6,019 nt of DNA from Promethearchaeota archaeon (GCA_014729055.1 WJKO01000180.1:1-6019); one strand, 5' to 3'; shown: positions 1-5,888, counted from the stretch's first letter. Notes: generated by a model from the sequence alone, not told the origin. Numbers and translations: made by a program.

Positions 1-240
1 CGGCGCCAATATTTGCATAAGACTACCAAAAAAATGTAAAAATATACTGGAAGAATTTCCTCATTTGTCCTTTTTTTTCATTAAAATGATTTCTTAGAAA
101 CAATAAGATCAAAAAAATGAATTAATACCTTAATATTTATAGTAAATATTTACATCTAAGGTAAAGAAAGAAGAACAGCATTTCTATCGCCATCAGTCTC
201 CATGATATTTTTTTTGTCGTCAAAACTACTTTCTTAAGCG
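1..240. other. Left intergenic stretch without a supported gene
   Basis: I see no convincing gene here. One plus-strand frame is open from the left edge to a TAG at 95-97 (31 codons) and could be the tail of an upstream gene, but its end is low-complexity (FFF from a T8 tract). The stretch has T8 tracts at 71-78 and 208-215, which could end plus-strand transcription, and A7 tracts at 28-34 and 111-117, which read as T7 on the minus strand and could end the transcript of the small gene at 241-558. Archaeal termination often needs only a T-tract, so these are plausible but unproven. A nested inverted repeat is listed separately. Confidence 0.5.
126..163. repeat. Nested inverted repeat, AT-rich
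   Basis: The outer arms TACCTTA (126-132) and TAAGGTA (157-163) are perfect 7-base complements. Between them AATATTTA (132-139) pairs with TAAATATT (143-150) around a 3-base loop, and GTAAATATTTAC (142-153) is itself a 12-base palindrome. These pairings share bases, so they are partly alternative folds. The element lies about 80-115 bases past the stop of the minus-strand small gene. It could be a 3' RNA structure or a protein binding site. AT-rich sequence forms such dyads by chance, so function is uncertain. Confidence 0.4.
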
Positions 241-558
241 TCAGATTATATTGCCTCGCAAACTACCAGAACCCATGTAATTTTCGTATAATTCCTTAAA
301 CAAGATTAATAAAAAATGTTCGGAACTAAATGGAATATCTAAATTTATTAAGAAATTTTCAATATATTCTTCAACATTATACGCCATCATGAGAATATTC
401 TCACTCATTAAATCCGAATAATGAGTATTTTCTGGGATCTTAAGCAGTTTGATTACATTGCGAACGCATTTTAGAAACTCAGCGTTCTTCTCGTCCTCAA
501 CAATTACATCCAAACTTCGATTATCTTCATTGACTCCAAATAAGCCCGGTCTTCCCAT
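241..558 (-). CDS. Small hypothetical protein, acidic and helical
   Basis: I do not recognise this 105-residue protein. It has no signal peptide or membrane segment. The sequence reads as a soluble helical protein: an N-terminal stretch with RPGLFG (3-8), then likely helices near 26-42, 50-72 and 80-95, a single cysteine in FLKCVRN (28-34), and a Gly/Ser-rich tail (GSGSLRG, 96-102). The ATG at 558 is the first in frame. It has no ribosome binding site but a TATA-like GTTTTTATT about 26 bases upstream, which fits a leaderless transcript. It is divergent from the esterase at 692 with 133 bases between them. Amino-acid composition is protein-like and the frame is clean, but with no family match the gene remains a prediction. 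Confidence 0.5.
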   Translation of the reverse strand: MGRPGLFGVNEDNRSLDVIVEDEKNAEFLKCVRNVIKLLKIPENTHYSDLMSENILMMAYNVEEYIENFLINLDIPFSSEHFLLILFKELYENYMGSGSLRGNII

Positions 559-579
559 GGAATAATAATTATATTGTTG

Positions 580-588
580 AATAAAAAC
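580..588 (-). promoter_or_regulatory. Candidate TATA box for the 105-aa gene
   Basis: On the minus strand this reads GTTTTTATT, centred about 26 bases upstream of the ATG at 558. That is the usual archaeal TATA-to-start distance, so the transcript would begin at or very near the start codon. The A/T-rich background makes chance matches likely. A short dyad, GTTGAA (576-581) and TTCAAC (598-603), flanks the box and could be an operator. Confidence 0.3.
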
Positions 589-650
589 GCAACATATTTC
601 AACGAGTTAAAACGAATACATTTATTTGAGAGATAAAACCAACATAATAA

Positions 651-660
651 TCTATAATTA
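651..660 (+). promoter_or_regulatory. Candidate TATA box for the esterase gene
   Basis: TCTATAATTA is the most TATA-like element ahead of the plus-strand esterase. Its centre is about 37 bases before the ATG at 692, which would put the transcript start near 680 and leave a leader of about 10 bases. If transcription instead starts further upstream, from the weaker AT-rich element around 619-628, the small reading frame at 675-695 would be included in the message. Confidence 0.3.
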
Positions 661-674
661 AGTTGAAAGGTAAA

Positions 675-695
675 ATGGATATGAATTCTCGATGA
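675..695 (+). other. Six-codon upstream frame overlapping the esterase start
   Basis: An ATG at 675, three bases after AGGT (668-671, within GAAAGGT), opens a frame encoding MDMNSR. It ends at a TGA (693-695) that overlaps the esterase ATG (692-694) as ATGA. The esterase ATG itself has no close ribosome binding site, so reinitiation after this mini-frame is possible. It matters only if transcription starts before 675, and it may be coincidental. Confidence 0.25.
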
Positions 696-1771
696 ATAAA
701 AGTGATAAAATAGACGATAAAAGATTAATAAGCGTTTTTGCTCAATTCAGAGCAAGACTAAAAGATGCTCCAAGAAAGCTCACTTTTAGACAAGGTTCAG
801 ACTTTACCAAATGGAAGAAAGAATTTAGGAGGAAGGTATTGGAATTATTGGGGCGATTCCCCAAGAGAGTTCCATTAAATATTGAGATATTGGAAGAAGA
901 GATAATTGATGATTTTGTCGGGGAAGGGGTGCCTATATATAAACAGCAGAAAATTGTCTATAATACTGAACCATATGCATCATGCGTTGCTTATTTATTG
1001 ATTCCTGAGGATATCAAGAAGAATGAAAAACGCCCGGCGATCTTAAGTGCACATGGACATGGATCTGGAAAAAATAAACTCATTGGCTGGGATCCGGTTA
1101 CATTTAATCCAGGGAACGATTTACCAAATTATGAAGCTGCAGCTATTCATTTTGTCCGAGAAGGATACATTGTAATTGTTCCTGATTGGAGACCTTTCGG
1201 GGAACGTAAATTAAATGATGCCTATACAAGACCTAATAGAGATCCATGTAACGTAACTTACATGAGTTTCGGATATTTTGGTTATAATTTGCTCGCACTT
1301 AATGTTTGGGATGCTATGAGAACAATAGATGTATTAGAAACGATATCATCCGTTGATAAAAAGAGAATTGGAATGGTTGGAAAATCATATGGGGGAACGA
1401 TGACAACATATACTGCGGCTTTAGATAACAGAATAAAGGCCGCGGTCATTTCAGGTTACTTAAGTACTCTTAATGATGCGTTATCTATGCGTGCATTAGG
1501 AAACTATTGCGGTTCTCAATATTTACCAGGGCTTTTAGAATGGGGAGATATTCCGGATATAGCAGGATTGATTGCACCAAGACCATTATTAATTGAAGCG
1601 GGAAAAAAAGATGAATGTTTTGTCATTGATGACGCCACAAAAGCATATAAACATCTCCATAGAATATATCATGCTGCAAATGCTTCAGAAAAACTCAGTA
1701 GAGATGTTGCAGATGTCGAACATTCATATATATTCAAGAACTTGCTACCATTTTTAGCGCAAAATCTTTGA
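692..1771 (+). CDS. Alpha/beta hydrolase, acetyl-xylan-esterase/dienelactone-hydrolase type
   Basis: Predicted cytosolic serine hydrolase that cleaves an ester or similar bond in a small or carbohydrate-linked substrate; the substrate is unknown. In 359 residues I see a helical N-terminal region (about 10-60), a beta strand leading to SAHGHGSGKN (119-128; HG oxyanion-loop motif), GYIVIVPDWRPFGER (158-172), the nucleophile elbow GKSYGG with Ser232 (230-235), APRPLLIEAGKKD with the likely acid Asp307, and DVEHSY with the likely catalytic His344. The full triad is present in order, and the 'APRPLLIEAG' signature is typical of the Abhydrolase_7/AXE1-like group. No signal peptide or membrane helix is visible. 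ATG 692 is the only ATG in frame before the fold begins, and an in-frame TAA at 671-673 rules out an extension beyond six codons. The gene is apparently monocistronic and ends 3 bases from the opposing operon. The fold and triad are secure; the exact substrate is not. Confidence 0.9.
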   Translation: MNKSDKIDDKRLISVFAQFRARLKDAPRKLTFRQGSDFTKWKKEFRRKVLELLGRFPKRVPLNIEILEEEIIDDFVGEGVPIYKQQKIVYNTEPYASCVAYLLIPEDIKKNEKRPAILSAHGHGSGKNKLIGWDPVTFNPGNDLPNYEAAAIHFVREGYIVIVPDWRPFGERKLNDAYTRPNRDPCNVTYMSFGYFGYNLLALNVWDAMRTIDVLETISSVDKKRIGMVGKSYGGTMTTYTAALDNRIKAAVISGYLSTLNDALSMRALGNYCGSQYLPGLLEWGDIPDIAGLIAPRPLLIEAGKKDECFVIDDATKAYKHLHRIYHAANASEKLSRDVADVEHSYIFKNLLPFLAQNL

Positions 1772-1774
1772 TCC

Positions 1775-2977
1775 TTAATATTTTCCATATTTCTTGGCTG
1801 CCCACCACATTGCAACAGCATTTTTCCATTTTACCGTAGGAACAAGTGAATGAGAGCTTGATAAAATATATCCACCGCCTGGTTTCACTTCTTTCATTAA
1901 TTTTTTAACATATTCCACAACTTCATGTGTTTTTCCTTCTTGGGAAAGAAGTTCGATAGACACATTTCCGATCAGCGTTAACTTATCACCCCATTTTTGC
2001 TTTCCTTGAAATATATCCATATTCGCATAAGGTTGCCATGGATGAAGCGCATCTATCCCACACGTAATCAAAGTATCTATTAAATCCAGACTATTTCCAC
2101 AAGAATGCATTATTACTTTTCCTCCATAGCTATGTACTTTACGGCAGAAACGTGTCACTCCTGCTTGAAAGAAGTCTCTCCACATACGAGGACTTAGCAT
2201 CAGACGGGTATTTCCCCCCAAATCACTACTCATGTAGAATAACTTAACCCCTCGTGCTGCTAAATGTTCAACTTGCGCCACAGCGAAATCTGATAAATCT
2301 TTCACTACTTTCTTAATAAATGATTTATTACGATGGAGTAGTCGAAATAATGTTTTAAATCCAAACATATCACAAAGCGTTTCAAAATACGCGGCGCCAT
2401 ATACGGTGAAATACAATGCAATTTTTCCTTTCGCGGCTTCTAAACCTTTACGGACTAAAATATAATTTGCTGGATGGTCGGGATTAAATTCCATACATCT
2501 GTAATAATCTTCAGGACTCTTTAGAAATCCAAATCGGGAAACTGCACCAAAATTATCAGATATTTTTGTTACGACTTCTCCGTTACGATGAAACACCGTG
2601 CGATCTTTAACTTTATAGTCCTTAAACACCTTTTCACTCAAGTTCATTGGAAATCCGCCAGCAAAGCCCATTAAATCTATACCGAAGTTGCGATGCCACT
2701 TCGAGGCCATCATAAATCCTGGTTTTATGAAGGGTAATATAATTTGTGGAAAATTTAAAACTTTAAATGCAATTTTACGGCCTGGTATTGACCAGCGTTT
2801 TGTTAATATGCTCAATATATCCGTGGAATAGTGGAGTATACCTGGTTGAAAATAGAGGGCTGGTTGCCCTTGTGTCAAGTCATGTGGTTCTATACTACCC
2901 TCATATATAGGAACTCTATCGGGTTCCTCATGATTTAAAGTTGTCCAAACACGTTCAAATGGCTTCATTTCCTTCAT
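1775..2977 (-). CDS. Uroporphyrinogen decarboxylase-superfamily methyltransferase (MtaA/CmuA-like)
   Basis: TIM-barrel protein of the URO-D superfamily. Members of the MtaA/CmuA branch move methyl groups between a corrinoid protein and a thiol such as coenzyme M, using a zinc held by His-x-Cys plus a later Cys. Numbered from the ATG at 2977 (400 aa), the protein has the family N-terminus (FERVWTTLNHEEPDRVPI, 7-24), an acidic loop SSDLGG (250-255), LSPRMWRDFF (261-270), the His-x-Cys motif MHSCGN (His291, Cys293), LIGNVS (335-340) and GGGYILSSSH (367-376). A third zinc Cys is not seen in the C-terminal motif, where Ser/His stand instead, so activity on coenzyme M is doubtful. A longer version from TTG 2995 (406 aa) is possible, but the ATG is better: it overlaps the upstream TGA as ATGA and has AGGG 8 bases before it. 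Last gene of a three-gene operon. True heme-pathway HemE is unlikely, given the His-x-Cys motif and the divergent N-terminus. Confidence 0.85.
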   Translation of the reverse strand: MKEMKPFERVWTTLNHEEPDRVPIYEGSIEPHDLTQGQPALYFQPGILHYSTDILSILTKRWSIPGRKIAFKVLNFPQIILPFIKPGFMMASKWHRNFGIDLMGFAGGFPMNLSEKVFKDYKVKDRTVFHRNGEVVTKISDNFGAVSRFGFLKSPEDYYRCMEFNPDHPANYILVRKGLEAAKGKIALYFTVYGAAYFETLCDMFGFKTLFRLLHRNKSFIKKVVKDLSDFAVAQVEHLAARGVKLFYMSSDLGGNTRLMLSPRMWRDFFQAGVTRFCRKVHSYGGKVIMHSCGNSLDLIDTLITCGIDALHPWQPYANMDIFQGKQKWGDKLTLIGNVSIELLSQEGKTHEVVEYVKKLMKEVKPGGGYILSSSHSLVPTVKWKNAVAMWWAAKKYGKY

Positions 2978-4737
2978 ACAAAATTCCCTATCCAAATTAT
3001 TGGTGATAATGTGCTAAACATTAAACATGGTATTAATGCAGTTGCAATGGTAACGAGAATTACATCTTTATTTTTGGAATAAATATATGTTGCGGTAAAC
3101 GAAGAAACCGCGTGTAGACCGACGACTGGAACGAAAAACATGAAAATGAAATAGTTTCCCAGTATTAAACAAGGTGTCAGCAGAATAAATAGACTTAAAA
3201 GAACATTTGCCGCAAAATTAAAGCATCCAGTTACTAAAGCAGTATTTTTATATTTCTCTCCGATTTTCTCTTGGATTAGTGGTTGAAAAAACATTATGAA
3301 ATTAAAATATATTAAGAATGTAATTCCGAAGTAAAAAGGTACCCATAACCAATCGAAAGTGGCAGGCATTATGCTGAATATCTGTCCAATTGAGATTTGC
3401 AACAAGAAATATAGCATAAATCCTGTGGTTAGTCCAATAAGAATATTTTGTATATTGGTAGTTTTAAACGCCTCCTTATAAATTGATGTAATATTATAAT
3501 CTCTCTTTTTCATGAATGCCCGTAAATAGAAGAAGATTGCCATAGAAGGACCAAAGATGAGCATTAACATAAATCCAGTTATTAATAAATGTCCTAAGAA
3601 GAAAGGAAGAAATAATAACATGCAAGGAAATGATAATAGGACAATGTAGATAAGTGCATGTGCCACAATTTCTTGAAAACCCCATTCCTTTATCTTATCT
3701 TCTTCAATCAAAGTCTCTTCTCGTCTTTTAGAGAGCTTTGAAACAATTAAACCAGATAGAATAAAGAATATCCCCATCGCCCCAATAATTTCTAAGATAA
3801 GTGATATACTCAGAATATTGTAGATCATAGAGGATTGCAAGATATTTGGATTTGATTCACCTTGGAGCGCTCTTAACATCCAATTACGCGCTTCCTTAAT
3901 ATAACTTTTATCCCATGGTGCCAAAAAATGCTCTTGATATGGATTACGATATACTCGTGCAGCGGTTCCAGTAGTAAAACTTCCTGCATCATATTCCCAA
4001 TAATTTTTTTCATTTACGCTCTCTAGAATAACTGACGTCGATATTTCTGTTTTATTTTCCATGGCCTTGAGAACATCATCGAAAACTATTGCCTCATCAT
4101 ATTTGCTCGCCAATATCAATAGATTTTTCGGATTCGTGGTATTTACTTTCGATACATCTATTGCAGGACATAATCCAATCATGGCTTTAAAATCATTATC
4201 AGTAAAGCATGCTTCAAATCCTGCACCACCTCCCATACTGTAACCGATATATCCCAAATTAGCCATATCAATATCACCGCGATTTGCCAAATATTCTTCC
4301 TTAATTGCTTTGATATCCCGGGTTAAAATATTAAAATTAAATAAGTCGATATGTTCTTCCATATCAAGATTATCTAAATTAAAATTATCGGCAATATAGT
4401 TGAAGTCCCCTCCACTACGTCCATGTCCGCGGAAATCAAACGATACCACAACAAAATCATTTTTTGCTAATTCAAGTGCCATCATTTTCATAACCTCTTT
4501 GTTTACCATAACCCCATGCCCAATCAGAACTGCCTTTTTATTGGTCGAGTCATTATTGGTGGGTTCAAAGACATTATAACAAATTTTAATATCATCTTCG
4601 GTTGTGACAAATTGATTATAGGTTTTCCTCACATCTAATGGTATACTTCTAAATATAATCAAGCTTGTTAAAAAAACACCAAGAAAAATTATGAGAATGA
4701 TTGTTCTTTTTTTTCCAATTATTCGTTGTTCAGCCAT
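2974..4737 (-). CDS. Membrane protein: alpha/beta hydrolase fused to polytopic C-terminal domain
   Basis: A 587-residue two-part protein. An N-terminal membrane anchor (about 12-29, preceded by KKR) is followed by an alpha/beta hydrolase domain (about 40-295) with LIGHGVMVNKE (71-81), DFRGHGRSGG (101-110), the nucleophile elbow GYSMGG with Ser167 (165-170), LASKYDE with likely acid Asp214, and YQEHF with likely His270. Eight hydrophobic segments follow, near 305-332, 357-378, 380-404, 431-452, 463-487, 503-526, 528-552 and 559-583. Charged loops SKLSKRREE (333-341), MKKRD (409-413) and EKIGEKYK (490-497) fit a positive-inside pattern, with the hydrolase domain outside the cell and the C-terminus outside. 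The hydrolase part resembles the S33/Hydrolase_4 group; I do not recognise the membrane part. ATG 4737 is supported by AAGAGG 7 bases upstream. It follows the 72-aa gene by 40 bases and overlaps the methyltransferase-like gene by 4. Substrate unknown; lipid, peptide or ester hydrolysis at the membrane is inference. Confidence 0.85.
   Translation of the reverse strand: MAEQRIIGKKRTIILIIFLGVFLTSLIIFRSIPLDVRKTYNQFVTTEDDIKICYNVFEPTNNDSTNKKAVLIGHGVMVNKEVMKMMALELAKNDFVVVSFDFRGHGRSGGDFNYIADNFNLDNLDMEEHIDLFNFNILTRDIKAIKEEYLANRGDIDMANLGYIGYSMGGGAGFEACFTDNDFKAMIGLCPAIDVSKVNTTNPKNLLILASKYDEAIVFDDVLKAMENKTEISTSVILESVNEKNYWEYDAGSFTTGTAARVYRNPYQEHFLAPWDKSYIKEARNWMLRALQGESNPNILQSSMIYNILSISLILEIIGAMGIFFILSGLIVSKLSKRREETLIEEDKIKEWGFQEIVAHALIYIVLLSFPCMLLFLPFFLGHLLITGFMLMLIFGPSMAIFFYLRAFMKKRDYNITSIYKEAFKTTNIQNILIGLTTGFMLYFLLQISIGQIFSIMPATFDWLWVPFYFGITFLIYFNFIMFFQPLIQEKIGEKYKNTALVTGCFNFAANVLLSLFILLTPCLILGNYFIFMFFVPVVGLHAVSSFTATYIYSKNKDVILVTIATALIPCLMFSTLSPIIWIGNFV
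2986..2989 (-). promoter_or_regulatory. Ribosome binding site deciding the ATG at 2977
   Basis: The minus strand reads AGGG, 8 bases before ATG 2977, inside the last codons of the membrane hydrolase. The alternative TTG start at 2995 has no such purine stretch before it, so this site favours the 400-aa form and translation coupled to the upstream gene through the ATGA overlap. Confidence 0.5.
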
Positions 4738-4744
4738 TCTAATA

Positions 4745-4750
4745 CCTCTT
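4745..4750 (-). promoter_or_regulatory. Ribosome binding site of the membrane hydrolase gene
   Basis: AAGAGG on the minus strand, 7 bases before ATG 4737, is a good match to the archaeal/bacterial Shine-Dalgarno consensus and fixes this start. Its presence on an internal operon gene, against its absence on the first gene, is typical of archaea that mix leaderless and led translation. Confidence 0.65.
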
Positions 4751-4777
4751 TTAAGAAAATTGTTTTATGACTTTTTA

Positions 4778-4996
4778 TTAAAATCTTTTCTTTTTGAGTT
4801 TTTTATCTTCTGTGCCATCGGGAAGAACATAATCGGGGGATACATATCCCTCTTCTTCAAATCGTTTTTTTCTAATACAATCTTTACCGCCATTCCAACA
4901 ATAATTTTCCACCCACTTCTTGTCTATCAATCCTTTATCATAAGCACGCTTCATAGCGGACGTTTCGTCATACCAACGGCAATAATTTCTCGTCAT
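4778..4996 (-). CDS. Small cysteine-containing protein, possible metal binder
   Basis: A 72-residue basic protein with three cysteines, Cys6 (NYCRWYDE), Cys33 and Cys40 (NYCWNGGKDCIRKK), then a hydrophilic region GYVSPDYVLPDGT (50-62) and a lysine-rich tail. The paired aromatic-Cys motifs and the 'PDYVLPDGT' ending resemble small Cys-containing proteins I associate with methanogens and other anaerobic archaea. I cannot name the family, and the resemblance is from memory. Metal or iron-sulfur binding is an inference; only three Cys are present, so a fourth ligand would have to be His-free (no His is in the protein) or come from a partner. The ATG at 4996 is first in frame, has no ribosome binding site, and sits about 28 bases after a TATA-like tract, fitting a leaderless start. 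First gene of the operon with the membrane hydrolase and the URO-D-like protein. Although short, the composition and position make it a credible gene. Confidence 0.7.
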   Translation of the reverse strand: MTRNYCRWYDETSAMKRAYDKGLIDKKWVENYCWNGGKDCIRKKRFEEEGYVSPDYVLPDGTEDKKLKKKRF

Positions 4997-5015
4997 AAAT
5001 AAATAATTGTTTTTG

Positions 5016-5033
5016 ATAAATAAATAAATAAAA
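5016..5033 (-). promoter_or_regulatory. TATA-like TTTA repeat upstream of the three-gene operon
   Basis: The plus strand carries four tandem TAAA units (5017-5032), which read as TTTATTTA on the minus strand. The centre is about 28 bases before ATG 4996, the normal archaeal TATA-to-start distance, so transcription would begin at the start codon. A second TAAATAAATAAT (4996-5007) abuts the start codon. The tandem structure could vary in copy number by slippage. Confidence 0.45.
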
Positions 5034-5062
5034 AATTTTCAATTTAATTTGTGGAAAATTTT
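5032..5062. repeat. Inverted repeat beside the operon promoter
   Basis: AAAATTTTC (5032-5040) and GAAAATTTT (5054-5062) are perfect 9-base complements separated by 13 bases. They lie just upstream of the minus-strand TATA-like tract, a position suited to a regulator or activator site. Each arm contains the self-complementary AAAATTTT, common in AT-rich DNA, so chance is a real alternative. Confidence 0.35.
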
Positions 5063-5240
5063 ATGTATCACCAAGTAACAAACAACTAAGTTTTGACCCT
5101 TATCCGCATTCAGCCGGCAATTAAAAGTCCTAATATTATACTTTGTATATTTGTGCGAATATCTGCTCGCTCTTCTAACTCAAAATAAGGTTATTTGTTT
5201 TGTTTTAATTTAGATTAGAATATTATGTCGGTATTATCCC

Positions 5241-5250
5241 TTTATAAATA
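5241..5250 (+). promoter_or_regulatory. TATA box for the ribbon-helix-helix operon
   Basis: TTTATAAATA is a near-consensus archaeal TATA box, the clearest in the window. Its centre lies about 31 bases before ATG 5277, so the transcript should start within a few bases of that codon. This argues against the in-frame TTG at 5268, which would fall at or before the transcript start. Confidence 0.6.
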
Positions 5251-5276
5251 CGCGATTTCATTTTTTATTGATAGAT

Positions 5277-5888
5277 ATGAGCGATAAGAGTGAGATTAAG
5301 GATCCGAAAAAAAAAGGGTCTAATGTCCGAAAGTCCATAGCTGTGGATGGAAATGTTCACAAAATACTCAAAAATTTAAAAAATGAGTTGAGTGCGGAAC
5401 TTGGCGGGCGAATCACTTTTAATATGGTTATAAAGAGTCTCATTCAGGACTCAAATGATCTGCAAAATGTAAAAAGCGAGCTCAAGCGATTACAGCAAGA
5501 AACAATGCAAACACAAGATTACATAAAAGAAATGTTAAAATTGGCTCTAAGTTCACAAGGTTCAACCCAAATCGTAGCAGTACCGGCAAATGGGTCTTCA
5601 ATGCTACCCCCTGCCCCTCCTAAACGGTTAGCACCTCCGAAAAAAAGGAGAACTGACTATAAACCGCCAAATTCTGGGCACTTGAAGAAGGACTTTGTCA
5701 ATGAAATTAACCAGCTATTTGTGGGAGAATCTTTGAAGCCAAGTGATATTCTTAAGATCACCAAACCCAAGCATAAAGATGCAGAGATTAAAAACATAGA
5801 AGAAAATCAACAAATTCCGGATATTTTCGAACACTCTACCGCTAAACGATTTCCGCCCCGAAAAATTGAGGAAAAAGCCAATGTTTGA
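5277..5888 (+). CDS. Ribbon-helix-helix-like protein with coiled coil and Pro/Lys-rich linker
   Basis: A 203-residue protein I cannot assign to a named family. After a charged N-terminus (KDPKKKG, 8-14), residues 18-60 fit a ribbon-helix-helix DNA-binding fold: strand VRKSIAVDG (17-25), helix A about 26-41 (NVHKILKNLKNELSAE), turn GGRI, helix B about 47-58 (TFNMVIKSLIQD). A predicted coiled coil runs from about 58 to 92 (NVKSELKRLQQE). A proline- and lysine-rich linker follows (PPAPPKRLAPPKKRR, 111-125), then a short helical segment KKDFVNEINQLFVGE (137-151) and a basic disordered tail. The ATG at 5277 suits the TATA box at 5241-5250; a TTG three codons earlier is less likely. It overlaps the next gene by 8 bases, so the two are probably co-translated and may interact. 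A transcription regulator, chromosome/plasmid partition protein or scaffold are all possible; the linker and tail make it longer than simple RHH repressors. No membrane segment. Confidence 0.75.
   Translation: MSDKSEIKDPKKKGSNVRKSIAVDGNVHKILKNLKNELSAELGGRITFNMVIKSLIQDSNDLQNVKSELKRLQQETMQTQDYIKEMLKLALSSQGSTQIVAVPANGSSMLPPAPPKRLAPPKKRRTDYKPPNSGHLKKDFVNEINQLFVGESLKPSDILKITKPKHKDAEIKNIEENQQIPDIFEHSTAKRFPPRKIEEKANV
5868..5871 (+). promoter_or_regulatory. Ribosome binding site of the downstream partner gene
   Basis: GAGG, 9 bases before ATG 5881 and inside the end of the ribbon-helix-helix gene, supports the start of the overlapping downstream gene. Confidence 0.55.

Larger units (their letters stand above)
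4997..5276. other. Divergent intergenic region with two promoters
   Basis: These 280 bases separate the minus-strand three-gene operon from the plus-strand ribbon-helix-helix operon. They contain a promoter for each direction and an inverted repeat near the minus-strand promoter, listed separately. The middle (about 5065-5215) shows no gene, tRNA or strong repeat. The right-hand protein looks DNA-binding, so an operator site in this region would be a natural expectation, but I could not identify one. Confidence 0.6.

Noticed and set aside
2..97. Plus-strand frame open from the left edge, possible C-terminal tail of an upstream gene
   Set aside because: It has only 31 codons, a low-complexity end made from a T8 tract and no recognisable motif. 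It cannot be told from chance without upstream sequence.
1775..2977. Heme-pathway uroporphyrinogen decarboxylase (HemE)
   Set aside because: The MHSCGN His-x-Cys motif and the divergent N-terminus fit the methyltransferase branch better, and no other heme-synthesis gene is nearby.
3494..3685. 63-codon minus-strand frame inside the membrane hydrolase gene
   Set aside because: It lies wholly within the strongly supported 587-aa gene in another frame and has no start signal of its own.
4061..4243. 60-codon plus-strand frame opposite the hydrolase domain
   Set aside because: Antisense shadow of the conserved catalytic region around Ser167; no promoter or ribosome binding site.
4691..5002. 103-codon plus-strand hydrophobic frame resembling a membrane protein
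   Set aside because: It is antisense to the 72-aa gene and to the start of the membrane hydrolase. Its Phe-rich composition comes from reading A-rich lysine codons backwards.
5225..5287. 20-codon upstream frame ahead of the ribbon-helix-helix gene
   Set aside because: It contains the TATA box (5241-5250), so its start would lie upstream of the transcript start.
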